A DNA stretch of 64,000 bases from Caprimulgus europaeus. Taxonomy: Eukaryota; Chordata; Aves; Caprimulgiformes; Caprimulgidae. The stretch covers positions 12,546,816 through 12,610,815 of the forward strand of contig OU015539.1 of assembly GCA_907165065.1 (NCBI GenBank), read 5' to 3'. Every line of letters starts with the position of its first letter. Position 1 is the first letter of the stretch. The translations under genes were made by a program, and so were the position numbers. Below are positions 12,101 to 24,300 of this stretch, piece after piece. The notes beneath the pieces were generated by a model, which ran no database searches, was not told the origin of the DNA, and worked only from the letters and a program-made list of their open reading frames with translations.

Positions 12101-14426
12101 CCTTGAAACAGAAGGGCCAAAAGGCAAGATTTGTTAACTTTGTTGCTGTATGCTGCAAATTGTAACAGAGCATTGATTGCTCATGATGTTCCTTTTTCAC
12201 TATCACAGTGTCTAGTCTAGCAGCCTCAGTACTAGCACAGCTATTTTCTAAATTGATAAATAAATGCACTTAAATTAATCAGCACAGAGTTCTAGGATGA
12301 AACAGGAGTCATTTAACTCAATTCTTAGAGAATCTTGAGCTCATGTTAGATGGCCAGCACTTAGAAGTGTGAACTCTGATCTGCCCCTATCAGGGGAGTA
12401 TCTGTTACATCCTTTGTCCTCCATAGTCACTCCTTGGTGCAGAGAACTTCACAAGAAAGCAGTTTTGTTCTTTATACCGTGATCTGTCGCTCCATCCTCT
12501 TAATCTCTCTCTCAGCTGAACCTAGTCATCATGTGCTTCAATAGTTTTAACAGTCCATAAATTATAGACAATAAAATGCCTTGCATTTTCCCACCCACCC
12601 ATTTGCCCCTTTTGTGTCCTTCATTCCCTTCATGTCTGTTCTTCATTTCTTCTGCATAGACAACTGTCTCAGTGGATTTTATTTCTGGTTTTTTGGGCTT
12701 TGACTCTTCAGTGTGCAAATTTCACTAAGCAAAACCTCTGTAGGGCTGACTCAGCATTCAGTGTCATGTGTCAATTTCATTGATCACTCTCTGACCAACA
12801 GTATGAAGGGAGATTGCAGAGTCAGCAGCTAGCAACTGCCCTTTTCTAGGATTATACTGTAAGAACCTCCAAATTAAAAATAAAGAGCTTTCTGATTTCT
12901 TTGCAGTGGGACTTTCAAAATGAATTAAAAAGTCTCTCAACCCTCTTGCTTCATTCAACTGTAATTTTTCTTATTAATTCCTTCTCGCTTTCCAAAAGAT
13001 GACTCTCCTGTAGAAAAATAAATTGTGCTTTACATGTTAAAATAATTTTTCATTTTATTTTTTTATCGTTATCACTCTATATCTATGTGAGTCAAACAAG
13101 AAATCACATACTGCAGTATGTCCCTGCTCCAGTTTTTAGAGGGGCATGATCTAAGTTTAAAAATGTATTTTTCACTACTTTCTCCCTCTCCCCCCTGCCC
13201 CCCAGCCTTCTTTTACTTGCATCATCTCTGTATTCCATACAGGAGAGTGTGTGTTTGAGAGGGAGAACAAATGGTTGAGTTGGAGATAAACATGGTTCCT
13301 TCTCAACTATATGAGAAAGAAACTTCTTTTATTTCAACTCAAGAAAAACTTTATAGCATTTTGACTGCTACAAATTCTCCCTAGACTAAATTTGTTTTCT
13401 TAGAGGATCTAAATTTTTTAAAGCATAATGTCTTTCATAAATAGCTCTTCAGTTACTATTTCCATGGGTGCTGGATAGAACAGTCCATTTCCTGTCTCTC
13501 TGTCCCTTCTTTCTCTCCCCATATCTATGCTCTAGACTCTTATCTTTCTGTCAGGACGCAGATCTGCAGTTTCTCCACGAAATTGTCAACACTTTGTCAC
13601 AGATACCGGAGCTAAAGATTTGCACAATGGACAGTCATTTAGCTATATCATATATTTTAATTTCCTCAGTACTACTGCACCAATAATTCCATATGAAGCA
13701 AATGCAACTGTAGCTGGGACATAGACCCTGTGCGTTCCCTTCTTCTCACTGCTTTCTCTTTTGCTATTTAATGGGACTCATACATGAAAAGGGTGGAGTT
13801 AAGATCTGGGATTGCATGAATGTCATTTGTATGCTTAATTTTGTACAGTGTAGTGATAATTCTCTGAAGACACCATAGGCTTGCAACCCTTTGTTTGGGG
13901 ACCTGAATGTAAACATAATTGTTTTCATTACTGAATTTAACAGCCATGAAGACTCTGTGCTTCATGTGTGATCAGAATACCTTCTTGGTCTCTTTCCTTT
14001 TCTTCTGTATAATACAGAACTCTTTTGGAGACTCATCCTTGTGAAGTTTGTTTGTCTTATTGATGCTTACTTACCAGGCTCATGATTGATAAAAGTGCTG
14101 ACAGTGCTGCTGTTTTGGAAGATGAATTAATTGAAGTGGTTGTTCTAGTGACAAATGAGTAAAGGAGTCGTACGTAGTGTAGCATCTCACTGAATTACCT
14201 GAAATCTAAACTCCTTTCCTTCCAAATGGAATTGTAATTTGCAATATAAAAATCAAAAGAAAAATCAGTTTTGGTTTAAAGATTACAAGCCCCACCTTTC
14301 ATTCTGTAATGTTGATCATCAGTATTTACAAAGGAACACAGGCACAGGGAAATGTTACTGTGTTGTTTAGTTTTTGTACAAAACTTTAGCTACTGCCTCT
14401 TTTTAGTGTGGATTTGGCAAGATATC
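6176..14426. other. Putative first-intron DNA, no recognised gene
   Basis: This is AT-rich single-copy-looking sequence with scattered T- and A-runs and no recognised protein or RNA gene. If the CpG island promoter fires on the + strand, this is intron 1 or early transcript. Two intervals have splice-like borders and an open frame: 8150-8274, listed separately, and 9057-9156 (acceptor ttgtag, donor GTAAGA, 33 open codons). I cannot tell the latter from chance. Confidence 0.5.
8150..8274 (+). other. Candidate internal exon (low confidence)
   Basis: A good acceptor (tttccccactttccccag) precedes a 125-nt interval that ends AAAG|GTAGGT. The first frame is open throughout (41 codons, ending DLRLKTDYFLQ plus two bases). 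A second strong acceptor, ending ccctacag, lies inside at about 8193, so alternative use is possible. The leftover two bases are phase-compatible with the exon-like interval at 31225-31268. I recognise no family. An open frame of this length is expected by chance about one time in ten, so splicing evidence is essential. Confidence 0.2.
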
Positions 14427-14997
14427 TGTGCTGATTTTGGCTCGGATTGAGTTAATTTACTTCATAATAGCTAGGATGAGGCTATGTTTTGGATTTGTGC
14501 TGAAACAGTGTTGATGACAGAAGTTTTAGTTACTGCTGAGCAGAGCTTACACAGAGTCAAGACCTTTTCGACCCCACCAGTGAGTATGCTGGGGGTACAC
14601 AAGAAGTTGGGAGGGGACACAGCTGGGACAGCTGATACCAACTGACCAAAGGGAGATCCCAGACCATATGATGTCATGCTCAGTATATAAAACTGGGGGA
14701 AGAGGAAGGAAGGCGGGGGACGGGGTGGTGGAATGTTTGGAGTGATAGCATTTGTCTTCCCAAGTAACCTTTATGCATGATGGTGCTCTGCTTTCCTGGA
14801 GACGGCTGAACGCCTGCTTGTGAGAAATAGCGATTTAATTCCTTATTTTGCTTTGCTTTACCTATTGAACTGTCTTAATCTCAACCCACAAGTTTTCTCA
14901 CTTTTACTCTTCCAATTCTCTCCCTCATCCTGCTGGTGGGGAGTGAGCGAGTGGCTATGTGGTGTTTAGTTGCTGTCTGGGGTTAAACCAAGAAAAT
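14427..14997 (+). mobile_element. Solo ERVL-type LTR
   Basis: This ~570 bp block matches the layout of a common avian class III (ERVL) LTR. It has a U3 with 'gttaatttacttcataatagct' and 'ggctatgttttggatttgtgctg', a promoter with 'gatgtcatgctcagtatataaaactgggg', a downstream region with 'tctcaacccacaagttttctc', and a U5 ending in 'gagtgagcgagtggc...ggggttaaacca'. No retroviral internal sequence flanks it on either side, so it is a solo LTR left by recombination. The short open frame on the opposite strand (14471-14677) is an artefact of it. Boundaries are approximate. Confidence 0.85.
14684..14690 (+). promoter_or_regulatory. TATA box of the ERVL LTR
   Basis: The sequence tatataa lies 3' of a CRE-like 'atgtcat' in the LTR, at the expected U3/R promoter position. 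It is intact by eye, so this LTR could still act as an alternative promoter. Confidence 0.6.
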
Positions 14998-16586
14998 GTC
15001 TGCTTTCTTATATAGATTGTCCACTGTTGTTTTTACCTGAGCAATAATACGTGAACATCTTCCAAGGTGTATACACCTCTACAAGATTTAAATACTATTT
15101 AATCTACATTTTGAAGGTTTGTACATCCCCTTTTGTCACTGTGTTTCTACATACCACAAAAATAGAAGTGTAACAACAATAATACTACTTACATAATTTC
15201 ACTTTCAAATGTCATGAGAAACTAGTTATTCAAAGTTGCTATATATATTTTTTTAAAAACCCCATATTTTTCTCTGTTTTGAGTCTCAGCAGACTTTGCA
15301 ATGAAGGATAGGGAAAAAGCAAAACTGACTATTGATTGTAATCAGGATAGCTGTTGAGATCCTGTACTTCAAATCTGAAGTTCATACACTAGACCTAGCA
15401 GTTTGTTTACTTCTGCTCAGTACTTGTTACAGGGGGACCTAGTGCTTTTGTAAAGCTCAGGTCACAGAGGAAATTTGACAGGAGTTATGGTACTCGGTCT
15501 GTATGAAAATGGTATCTTATTCTACTCTTAAGTGTGAGTTCACTTTATCACAAAATAGGATGGTTATAAATAATAACTGCTTGCTAAAGTTCCAAATTGA
15601 GGCACACACTAAAAACAGAATCCTCTTGAATCCATGGAGAAACAAAACAGATATTTAAAACGCAAACCTGGGAGTCCCAGAATTTATTTTTCCCAAATTT
15701 AGCCTCTTGGTGAGAACCTTACAGGTACTTGTTTCCTAGATGAATTCTACAGTATTTTATTCAGGCTGGTGAAGATTTTCACATATTCAGTTTGTCATTA
15801 GCCATATGTTCCTGCAACAATCTTTCTTTCATTAAATGAATGTCCTAATAAGAAAAAAATATTTGGTGTCCAAATTACTGATAGGGAAGGAATGTTTGGG
15901 TTTTCTATTGCTTTTAAAAATGAATGAAAATACAAAATTAAGTGTTCCAAAAGTTCTCGTTTTCGTGATTGACTTTCTGCTAAGGGGAAGCTAACACAGC
16001 TCTTGAGTGCTGAATTAACAGGAAACTTATCTTCAGTTTAATGAGATTTGATCTCTTTTTCCATAACTTTGGCTTGTGTGCTATGCGTATTATACACCCA
16101 TGTCTTCTGCTCTTGGACATTGTACCTTATCTGAGTAAGATGAGAATTTACAGTAATTTACTAAATGTGATTTATACTTTATGATTCATTGTAAAGGGCC
16201 AGATTGTAGCTAGACCTCGTGAATATCAAACAGCAGTAGAACTGCAAGGAAAAGGTCATAGGAAAAAGGACACTTTTGGGAGAACCAATGAAGGAAAAAT
16301 ACCCCTACCACCAAACAAAAACGTAACGAAACCCAGAACTCCCCACAGTTTTTAGCTTCTTTCTTTCTTTTCCTACTCCCCTTGCAAAAGCAAGTAAAAA
16401 AAAAAAAAAAACAACCAAAAAAAAAACCCAAAAATGGTTAAAATCGTGCTAGCGTAGTTTGGCAGTGAGTAGCATAGAAGGTAACAATAAAGATTCCAGA
16501 AGAAGTTTTGTTTCATTAATTCAAGCTTGGCTGATGAAACTGAAAAGCTTGTGGTATCCATGACACTAAAAATCTCATTGGAAGTT
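14998..16586. other. No gene seen between LTR and CR1
   Basis: This is AT-rich sequence with no recognisable coding or RNA gene. The minus-strand open frames at 16210-16696 read through an A-rich tract (16396-16411 and 16418-16427) and give Phe-rich, low-complexity translations. Confidence 0.6.
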
Positions 16587-17123
16587 ATAGAATCATAGAA
16601 TTGTTTTGGTTGGAAATGACCCTTAAGATCATTGACTCCAGGCATTAACCTAACACTGCCAAGTCCGCCACTAAACCATGTCACTAAGTGCCACATCTAC
16701 ACCTCTTTTAAATCCCTCCAGGGATGATGACTCTCCCACTTCCCTGGGCAGCCTGTTCCAAAATTTGACAACTGTTTTGGTGAAGAAATTTTTTCTAATA
16801 TCCAATCTAAACCTCCCCTGGAGCAACTTGAGGCTGTTTCCTCTTGTCCTATTCCTTGTTACTTGGGAGAAGAGACCGACACCCACCTCATTACAGCCTC
16901 CTTTCAGGCAGTTGTCGAGGGTGAGAAGGTCTCCTCTCAGCCTCCTTTTTTCCAGGCCAAACAACCCCACCCAGTTCTCTCAGCTGCTTCTCATAAGATG
17001 TGTGCTCCAGACCTTTAACCAGCTTTGTTGTCCTTCTTTGGACATGCTCCAGCAACTCAGTGTCTGTCTTACAGTGATGGGCCCAAAACTGAACATGGTA
17101 CTCGAGATGCACCTCACCGGTGG
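16587..17123 (-). mobile_element. 5'-truncated CR1 LINE with decayed ORF2 end
   Basis: The + strand starts with 'atagaatcatagaatt', the reverse complement of the CR1 3' tail, then 'ggttggaaatgacccttaag'. Read on the minus strand, the body encodes the end of the CR1 reverse transcriptase ORF2. Recognisable blocks are [18 protein letters not shown] and, in another frame, [20 protein letters not shown] followed by [13 protein letters not shown]. The frame change between the blocks and internal stops show it is dead. It is a typical 5'-truncated insertion of about 540 bp. The 166-residue + strand open frame over it is antisense noise. Confidence 0.92.
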
Positions 17124-20100
17124 TCATTTCACACAATTAAAATGTTTGTGCTGCAAGGTTCTGTTGATTTTTAAGTAATCAGACTGGATATTAGAACTAG
17201 TGTTCTTTTGAATAACGAATACCAATACGAACAGAGACAACAGCCAAGCTATAACAAGCATGAAGATTAGGAACTTCAGGTGAGTGGAAATTAATCTGAA
17301 TTCCACACAGTTCAGTCCCCAGCTTTCTCCAGCTGAAAGGAGTGTCCAAAAGTGTACTGACTAGAGATCAGTCCCAGAAGTATACCACACAGTCTGCTCT
17401 GTTATTGCAATGCATCCTTCTAATAATTAGTAAGACATGAAATGCTATATGTAATAGTGTCCTGAGATATATGCAGAGAGGGAAATGAAAGAAGATGGAT
17501 ACTGAAACATGGGAACTGCAAGGGCAGTGTAGTACAACAGTGGTGAGAAACCCTCAGCAAGAATAAAGAGAAAATATGGTTGCAAGGTATTGCACTACAG
17601 TGTTGCTCTTAGTTGTCATGGGCTTTGTTGTGCTGCATGGTTGACATCTCATTTTTCCATGATAAAGCATATTAACTGCAAAAGATTTCTAAGGTCCTTT
17701 TGGGCTTCAGATTCAAAAGCGTTGTTCACCATTGTCTCAATACAGATTTACTCAAGTACAAAACTGGAAGAATTCAGTGATAGTTAGAACTGAAGTCTGT
17801 GGTACAGGGTGAATGACTAGGTAAGAATATTTAATACTATGTTAATTGTAAAGGAACTTGGTTGGTTTTGGCTCAGTGATTCATATCAAATGTTACTGTT
17901 TTATAATAATGGAAGTCTGAAAAAGCTACTGAAGAAGGAACTCTGAAAATTATTTCAAACAAACGGGGAAAAAAATTCCACAAAATCTCGTTATTCATAA
18001 AGATTAATATTTGTCTAAATGTCTGAAAGGAATTGGGGATTTTCGAAGCCATAGGCTTTTGGCAGTTTTCTTGTTTTAATTCCATTAGTGCAGTGCTCAG
18101 CACTAATAAAGGATAAAGTGACAATAGAAAGGTGAGCAAGTAGCATCATGTTTTGCAGGGCAGTTTTTTACTCATCAGCAGTGAGTGAATTGAACAGTGG
18201 AAAATTGAAAGAGGGATTCTGTCTAATCACATCTAGACTCTGTTGTTCTCCACTTACTGTTTGAGTAAGATGTCTTAGCTCTTAAATTTGCAAATGCCAG
18301 TCACTTTTTGGGCATGACCAATACTTGCATGATGAGAAGAGGACTTCTTTCAGAGAGATTTACAGTCCTATTACATTTTCTCTCTCATATGGGCTATAAA
18401 ATAAATAAAGCCTAAATATTAATATTAAAAACATGTCAGTAGTTATCTTTGATTACTAGAGAAACTTGCAGTCTTGTATGGACCTGTATTTTTTCTTAAC
18501 ATCATTAAACGTGCAATACAGTACTTTGTGGCAGTTTAGACTGTAAGAATTGGACTCCCACAAGGCTGGGTGTTTTCACTGACTTGAAGGCTCAGAAAGA
18601 ATCTTCTTTCATAACAGCGAAATAAATGTGGAGTTCAAACAAAACTCTGTTAGGGCGCAATTTGTTTTTTATTTTCTTTCTTGTCATGCATAAGGCATGC
18701 AGGATTGAGACAATAATTCATGCATAAAATCTTCCCTTTCTCTCTCACGAGTTACAGTGACAGACTATGATGTCTGTGAGTGGGTAAAATGACTATCAGT
18801 GCTACAAAGCCAAACCTATACATCTAAGTATGGATTTTCAGTTGATTTCTTAATGCATAGTAATTTCTTGATACAAAGTCACTGCATACCTGTAAATAAT
18901 AATTAAATACTCTGTTAATATTATGGAGAGTTAAACAGAGTTTGAAATGCTGCTGATTTTACAAATGTAAATAATAATAATATATTTTAAAAATCTGCTG
19001 ACCCAAATGTATTAGAAACAAACCTATATAAAGGAGCAGTTAACCCAGAACTATTGAGAGATATATTATATATTGTTTGACATACTTTTATATGAGCAAG
19101 CAGAAGTACCCCATCCTTTAGACTGTGGTAATGTTCCTTATTGTTAAATTCAATAGGAAAAGCTATTCATACTGTAGTGTGATTGAAAAGAAAATTGAAT
19201 CCTTTTGATGTTATAAATGTGTCTATTACTGCATGTGCACACAAATTTTCCATGGAAATTATGGTGAAAGTAGTGATTCTCCTAGAAAAATGCATTAGTG
19301 TTGACATGTTCAATTTTAACCACATCAGAATATAAATACCCTTTAACCATGGTCAAATTGTTGGGAATGTATATAGTGTGTCTACATAAGTCAGTTGTCT
19401 GTCTAAAAATATATGTTCCTACAGTCCAGTTATGTTCTCTGTTTCAGCTGAAAGGGAAATTAAAAACAATGACTCACATATATAACTTTTCTTATAATAC
19501 TGTGTTTTAAAATATTTCAGTATGTGAAGTATGTTTTATATAACTGTTATGATTACTTTTAATTTTAAAAAAAATAGTATACTTAACAGAATTTTGGTTA
19601 TGAAGCCAGTTATATATGAGAGGCTGACTGTCCATTCGCTTGCGTGGCAGTTGGTTCTGTGTATGAAGTACTAAATTTTCCTTGTAATTGAGATAGTCTA
19701 TGCTCCTTTACATTGACAATTGAATTTAAAAAAAAAAGTGTATCCAATAGCTAAAGATTTATGGTAGTGGCACTTTCAAAGTTTGCAGTTTGTCCAGGAT
19801 CATAACTAGAAAAGACAATTTTTTTTTCCTATCTGTAAAGCCTTCTGTATGCTGTCAGCTAAAATTACAGACACTATTTTAAAATGTACTGCTCAATGCA
19901 CTTTGTGTATTAAGGAACATTAAGTTATATGGTATAATGCAGTAAGAACTAACCTGACACAAGCAGACATGAAAATATGCATACTGCATTGTAATTGTAT
20001 AAAAGCACCAATTTTTTTAGGAGGGAAAACTTTAATTCTTTTGAGCTCACTTGGTATAGCTATGGTAGTCATAATTCCTGTTGTTTTAACCCAATGGGAA

Positions 20101-20142
20101 GTACGCAATACATGTTACTTGCTTGTTTTGGTTTTTTTGTTT

Positions 20143-20170
20143 GGTGGGGGAGGGTGGGGGGGTTTGGTGG
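20143..20170 (+). other. G-quadruplex motif with C-rich partner
   Basis: G-runs of 5, 3 and 7 separated by single bases (20146-20162) can supply four G-triplets. About 10 bp downstream lies a CCCCCGCCC run (20172-20180) that could instead pair with them as a hairpin. It is a local GC spike in AT-rich DNA. Confidence 0.5.
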
Positions 20171-21169
20171 TGCCCCCGCCCAAGCTTAGTGGACAGAGAT
20201 TTAACTTGCAGAGTATTCTAGCTGAATTTGTAAATGATAGAAAGCTAAAAGAGACCTCTGAAGGCTTTGCAGTTCCATGTTTAGATGATAGAAAATTTTA
20301 TTTAATACCTGTACAGTTAGAATCTGTCAGTTTCTCATACTACTGCAGTGTGATTTAATTTTTTCCTGTAAAGTAATGGAACTAGTTTCATGAATGAGAT
20401 AGTGCTTCTAAAAAGTTTCTCCTCTTGTGTGCTTGCATTTAACAATATCTTGAATATTTTTAACTGAGAACTGTTTCTTTCAAGGTAAAAATTTAGATTA
20501 GCCAAAAAAAAAAAAAAAGGCTTCGTTCAAAGAAAGAAGTAAACTTATAACTTGAAATGAAGAAATTTGGGTTTGTGTTCTGAAATAGTACTACATCCCA
20601 CATGTGGAGAACTAACCCATTGGACATTTTGGCGTGTTTAAAAAGCAGGAGTCCAGATCAACTAAGATACACACAGGCTATTTCAGAGTGAAAATTAGCT
20701 TATACCCATCTGATTCCTCATGCTGTACTGTTTGTTAGGCTCTCAGTACAATTGAAATACTATGATCATTTTGAACTGTTATTTTCTCTTCAGTAGAATG
20801 GTAATTTCAAAATCATCTTCATCTATAGTCAGTTATCTAATATATAAATTTTCTGCACCTGAACACCTTTTATGAAAATTAAACGTATGAATCTTTTAAC
20901 CCTGCCAGTGTGCATGAACTATACATTTATTATCATAATTTAAATGTAAAATATATTGATGGACACATATATAAAGCATGAGTGCTGATATTTTGGAAAA
21001 TAATTATGTACTTTTCTTTGTTTCCATTCTTTAACTTCCTTCTTCTCTTTCCCTCGTCTCTCTTTCCCTGCTCATTGACTAAGTTAGTGTACGTTTTCTA
21101 AATTGTTCAGAATCCAAGTATGGGTGGGTATATTTACACAGAGTGAATTATGGCTGGATGCGTTCCTAT

Positions 21170-21345
21170 GTCAACATGTGCCACATTGATTTCTTATAAA
21201 GTAGATCATTATTCTGTGTGGCATAAATAGTATTACCAGACTGATATGATTAAACCCAGTGAGTAATTAATTAGCATGTAATTAAAATGGATGAGTAATG
21301 TGTCTACATACACCAGCTATTGTGTTATATTTTTCTTTTCAGAAA
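21170..21345. promoter_or_regulatory. Candidate conserved non-coding element
   Basis: The block carries clustered homeodomain-like sites (gagtaattaattagcatg, gtaattaaaatgg, gatgagtaatg) and reads like typical vertebrate developmental enhancer sequence, without repeats. It runs into a strong acceptor-like tract (tatatttttcttttcag) and a GTGAGT donor at 21420 that bracket a 77-nt open interval. Conservation cannot be measured here, so this is a judgement from composition and motif density only. Confidence 0.3.
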
Positions 21346-24300
21346 AAAGTGATTGAAGCTTGCATGATAATGTGCAAGTTATATGTCTTTATATATATTG
21401 TATATAATATGGAGGGGAGGTGAGTGAGTAAAACTTGTCAATTTTGCTGGAAAATTCTGTTACATTTGCAGAAATGAAAACCTGGGTTCTAAGAAAAATA
21501 CACTTCAGCAAAAGACATCTAAAAATGCAAAAAGCATTTCTCTGAACACATTCAAGGTAGATATTTTATTGTTGTGTGACTATACTAACATACATGAGCA
21601 ATTTAACTGGTAAAACATACAGAATAGAAACACAGTGTCTTTGTATTTCAATACATTTATAAACTAAATTCACTGTGGGAGAGAGGAAGAAACTGTGTGA
21701 GTACAGTGAACCTTCTTAAGACTAGACTGGCTCCTTACTTTCCACTTCTTGCTGTCACTTGATTATTAACAAATCATAATGGTCTCAACTAGTGATGGCA
21801 ATTCAGAAGAATTTCCTGTAGATGAATTGCAAAGCATGGAGACAAGAGTTCAAGGAAATCTATAAAGTGTGGACAACATATGTATAACTAGGCCAGACTC
21901 AGTATTTCAGTTTGACAGGATTGCTTGAACGTCAGTTAATCTCAGTTTTACAGAATTGCATGATACACACTCATAGTTTCTTAATAAATAATTTGACTTT
22001 ATTCCTCTGTTAAAAATGCACAATCCCTATACATTTAAGACCATATAAATTAAACTGCAATCACAATATTACCATTGACAATTTCTTTTTCCAGCCTTAA
22101 GATATTGTTTTAAAATTGTTTTTTTTTCTTTCATGCTTCCAGTCTGTACTTGACACTTACATCATAAAGGTTAGTGTGAACACTGGAAAACTTTTCAAAT
22201 ACAAATTTTGGAAACGTTCTAATGAATCATGATTTCTACCAGTTTTTGCACTGGTAATTATGCATCAGAAAAACTTTTGTGGGGAGGAATTTGTCCCCCA
22301 TTCAAAGCAGAATATAGGTTTATATTTCATCATTATCCAAGTTTTCAAAAAGGATATCAGAATGTTGCCTATAGATTCATAGGGGCAGAAAACAACATGT
22401 AAAAATTGAACTAAGACTTCTATAAAGTAAATTATGCTAATTCCCACAATTTAGACATTAACCTGCTTTAGTTGTTATCTTTGGTCATGTTTGTCCAAAA
22501 TGTTTTTTCCTTTTGATGGGTTTTTTTTCCCATTATACTCGATGTCCAGATTTCCCCTTTCACATTAAGAATGACTTGAATATTTAAGTTCATTAAATTC
22601 CTGTTAAATATAATAGGTATATTTATTCCAAATTATATATTTCACATGGGTAATTTAAGCCCAGACTGCAAAGACATTAGCTTTAAGATCAATACAGTAC
22701 TAGATTTTAGGTGCTTTGCTCCCCTGTGTTGAACCTTCTGTCAGAGATTTAGATTTTCCTGTGTAATGCATTAAAAAAAAAAAAAAACAAAACAGAATGA
22801 AATTCCAAATTTGAAACACAAAGCAGAAATTTAGCAAGTCTAAGATTTTGTTGTTCCTTCAGGGTTTTGATACTTTGGCAATGAGTTATACCTGTCCGTT
22901 TATTAGAGAGCACAAACTTCTTTGTTAGACATCAGTTAGGCAGAGTTGCCTAGCTCATAGCCAGGTACTTAGGCCTTTTCCAAGAAAACAACAGTTCTGT
23001 TATAGCCAGACTTGGAAATTTGTTCTTTGCGGTTCTGGTCTGAAACCTAGGAATTAGATTACTCTTCTGACTTCGCATTCCAGTTTCCTAGTTTAACCTA
23101 CCACAGCAATGTTTTCAATCTCTCATCCGAAAAATACTACTATTGGCCAAAGTTAAGCTTTTCTGAGTTTCCAGAGACTGTGAAGATCCTAAAGATATGG
23201 ACAATTTTGATAACTAGAATGAAACCCAAACTGTGAAACTTGGAATTCAAGTGTTTGGAGGCGAGGGGAATCAGCATTAGGGATTAGAAAATTTGTAGCT
23301 GAACCACTAAGTAAAAGTTTTGTCTGTGTCCAAACAAACACACGTTTTAACTGACCTGCAAAATGCATTGTTTCTGCTTCAGACAAAAAGTAGTTAAGTC
23401 TTATGATAAGTTATCTGACGCAGACAAATATATTTAGCATCCCAGAATGAGAACTCAAAATTAAATTCACGTCATTGCTTTTTATAAATATTATATTTTT
23501 CATGCTGATTTTCACATTGTAAACCAGGAAGTTGAAAGTAACCATGAAAGGTGTAAACCAGAGAAACAGAATTGACAGACTTCATATAGATGCAGTTCCC
23601 CACTTCTGGGATGCAATTAATAGAATCAGTAGCTTTGGGCTGCCAAGGTAGGCTTTAAAGTAGGTATGAGAAAAGTGAAAATAGGGTGTTGGAGATGTAC
23701 TCTATCATGAACACAGGAAGAAACTTACATTTCAAATATGTTATTTTAAAACTTGCTTGATCTGTGCCTACAATGTAGTGTGTTAGATTCTGTCATCTCT
23801 GTAGTTGTAACAGATAGGGAAGTTTCTGTGGACAAACAAACATTAAATACCCAAAGTTAATCCCTGTATATATATCCTTGCCTCCCTCAGGCACTTTTAT
23901 AGTAGCTATACAATAGCTCTGCCTCTTTTACTGTAAGATTACGTGGCTTGAATGATTTCACATTTATTGTGAATGCACAGGACAGGAGAATTGCTGAGGT
24001 ATGGAGCAACGGTTGGCATTCCGTTTTGTTTGTATGTAAAAGCTTGCACTCAGTCCACCTATTGCCTTTTTCTAATGACTATAGTATTATTTAGTCTTTC
24101 TGAGGGCACAAGAAATGACAGAGCATAGCTGAACATGGCTCACTCTGTACAAGTAGTACCCAGGAAAGTTAATATCTAAAATGTTTAACAAACTTTTCAC
24201 AGTTGTTGTTATATCAACAACTTGAACAATAAATGAGAAATTAAAGCAGCTACTCCTGCTGTCATTTACCTGGGGGTAGGGTTAAGTCTGGAAGGCTATA

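Noticed and set aside
16678-17178. 166-codon + strand open frame, the longest in the window
   Set aside because: It is the antisense of a CR1 LINE ORF2 fragment; the real coding sense is the minus strand and is itself broken.
19969-20358. 129-codon + strand open frame
   Set aside because: It crosses a G-run and AT-rich sequence, shows no family motif and no coding-like composition.
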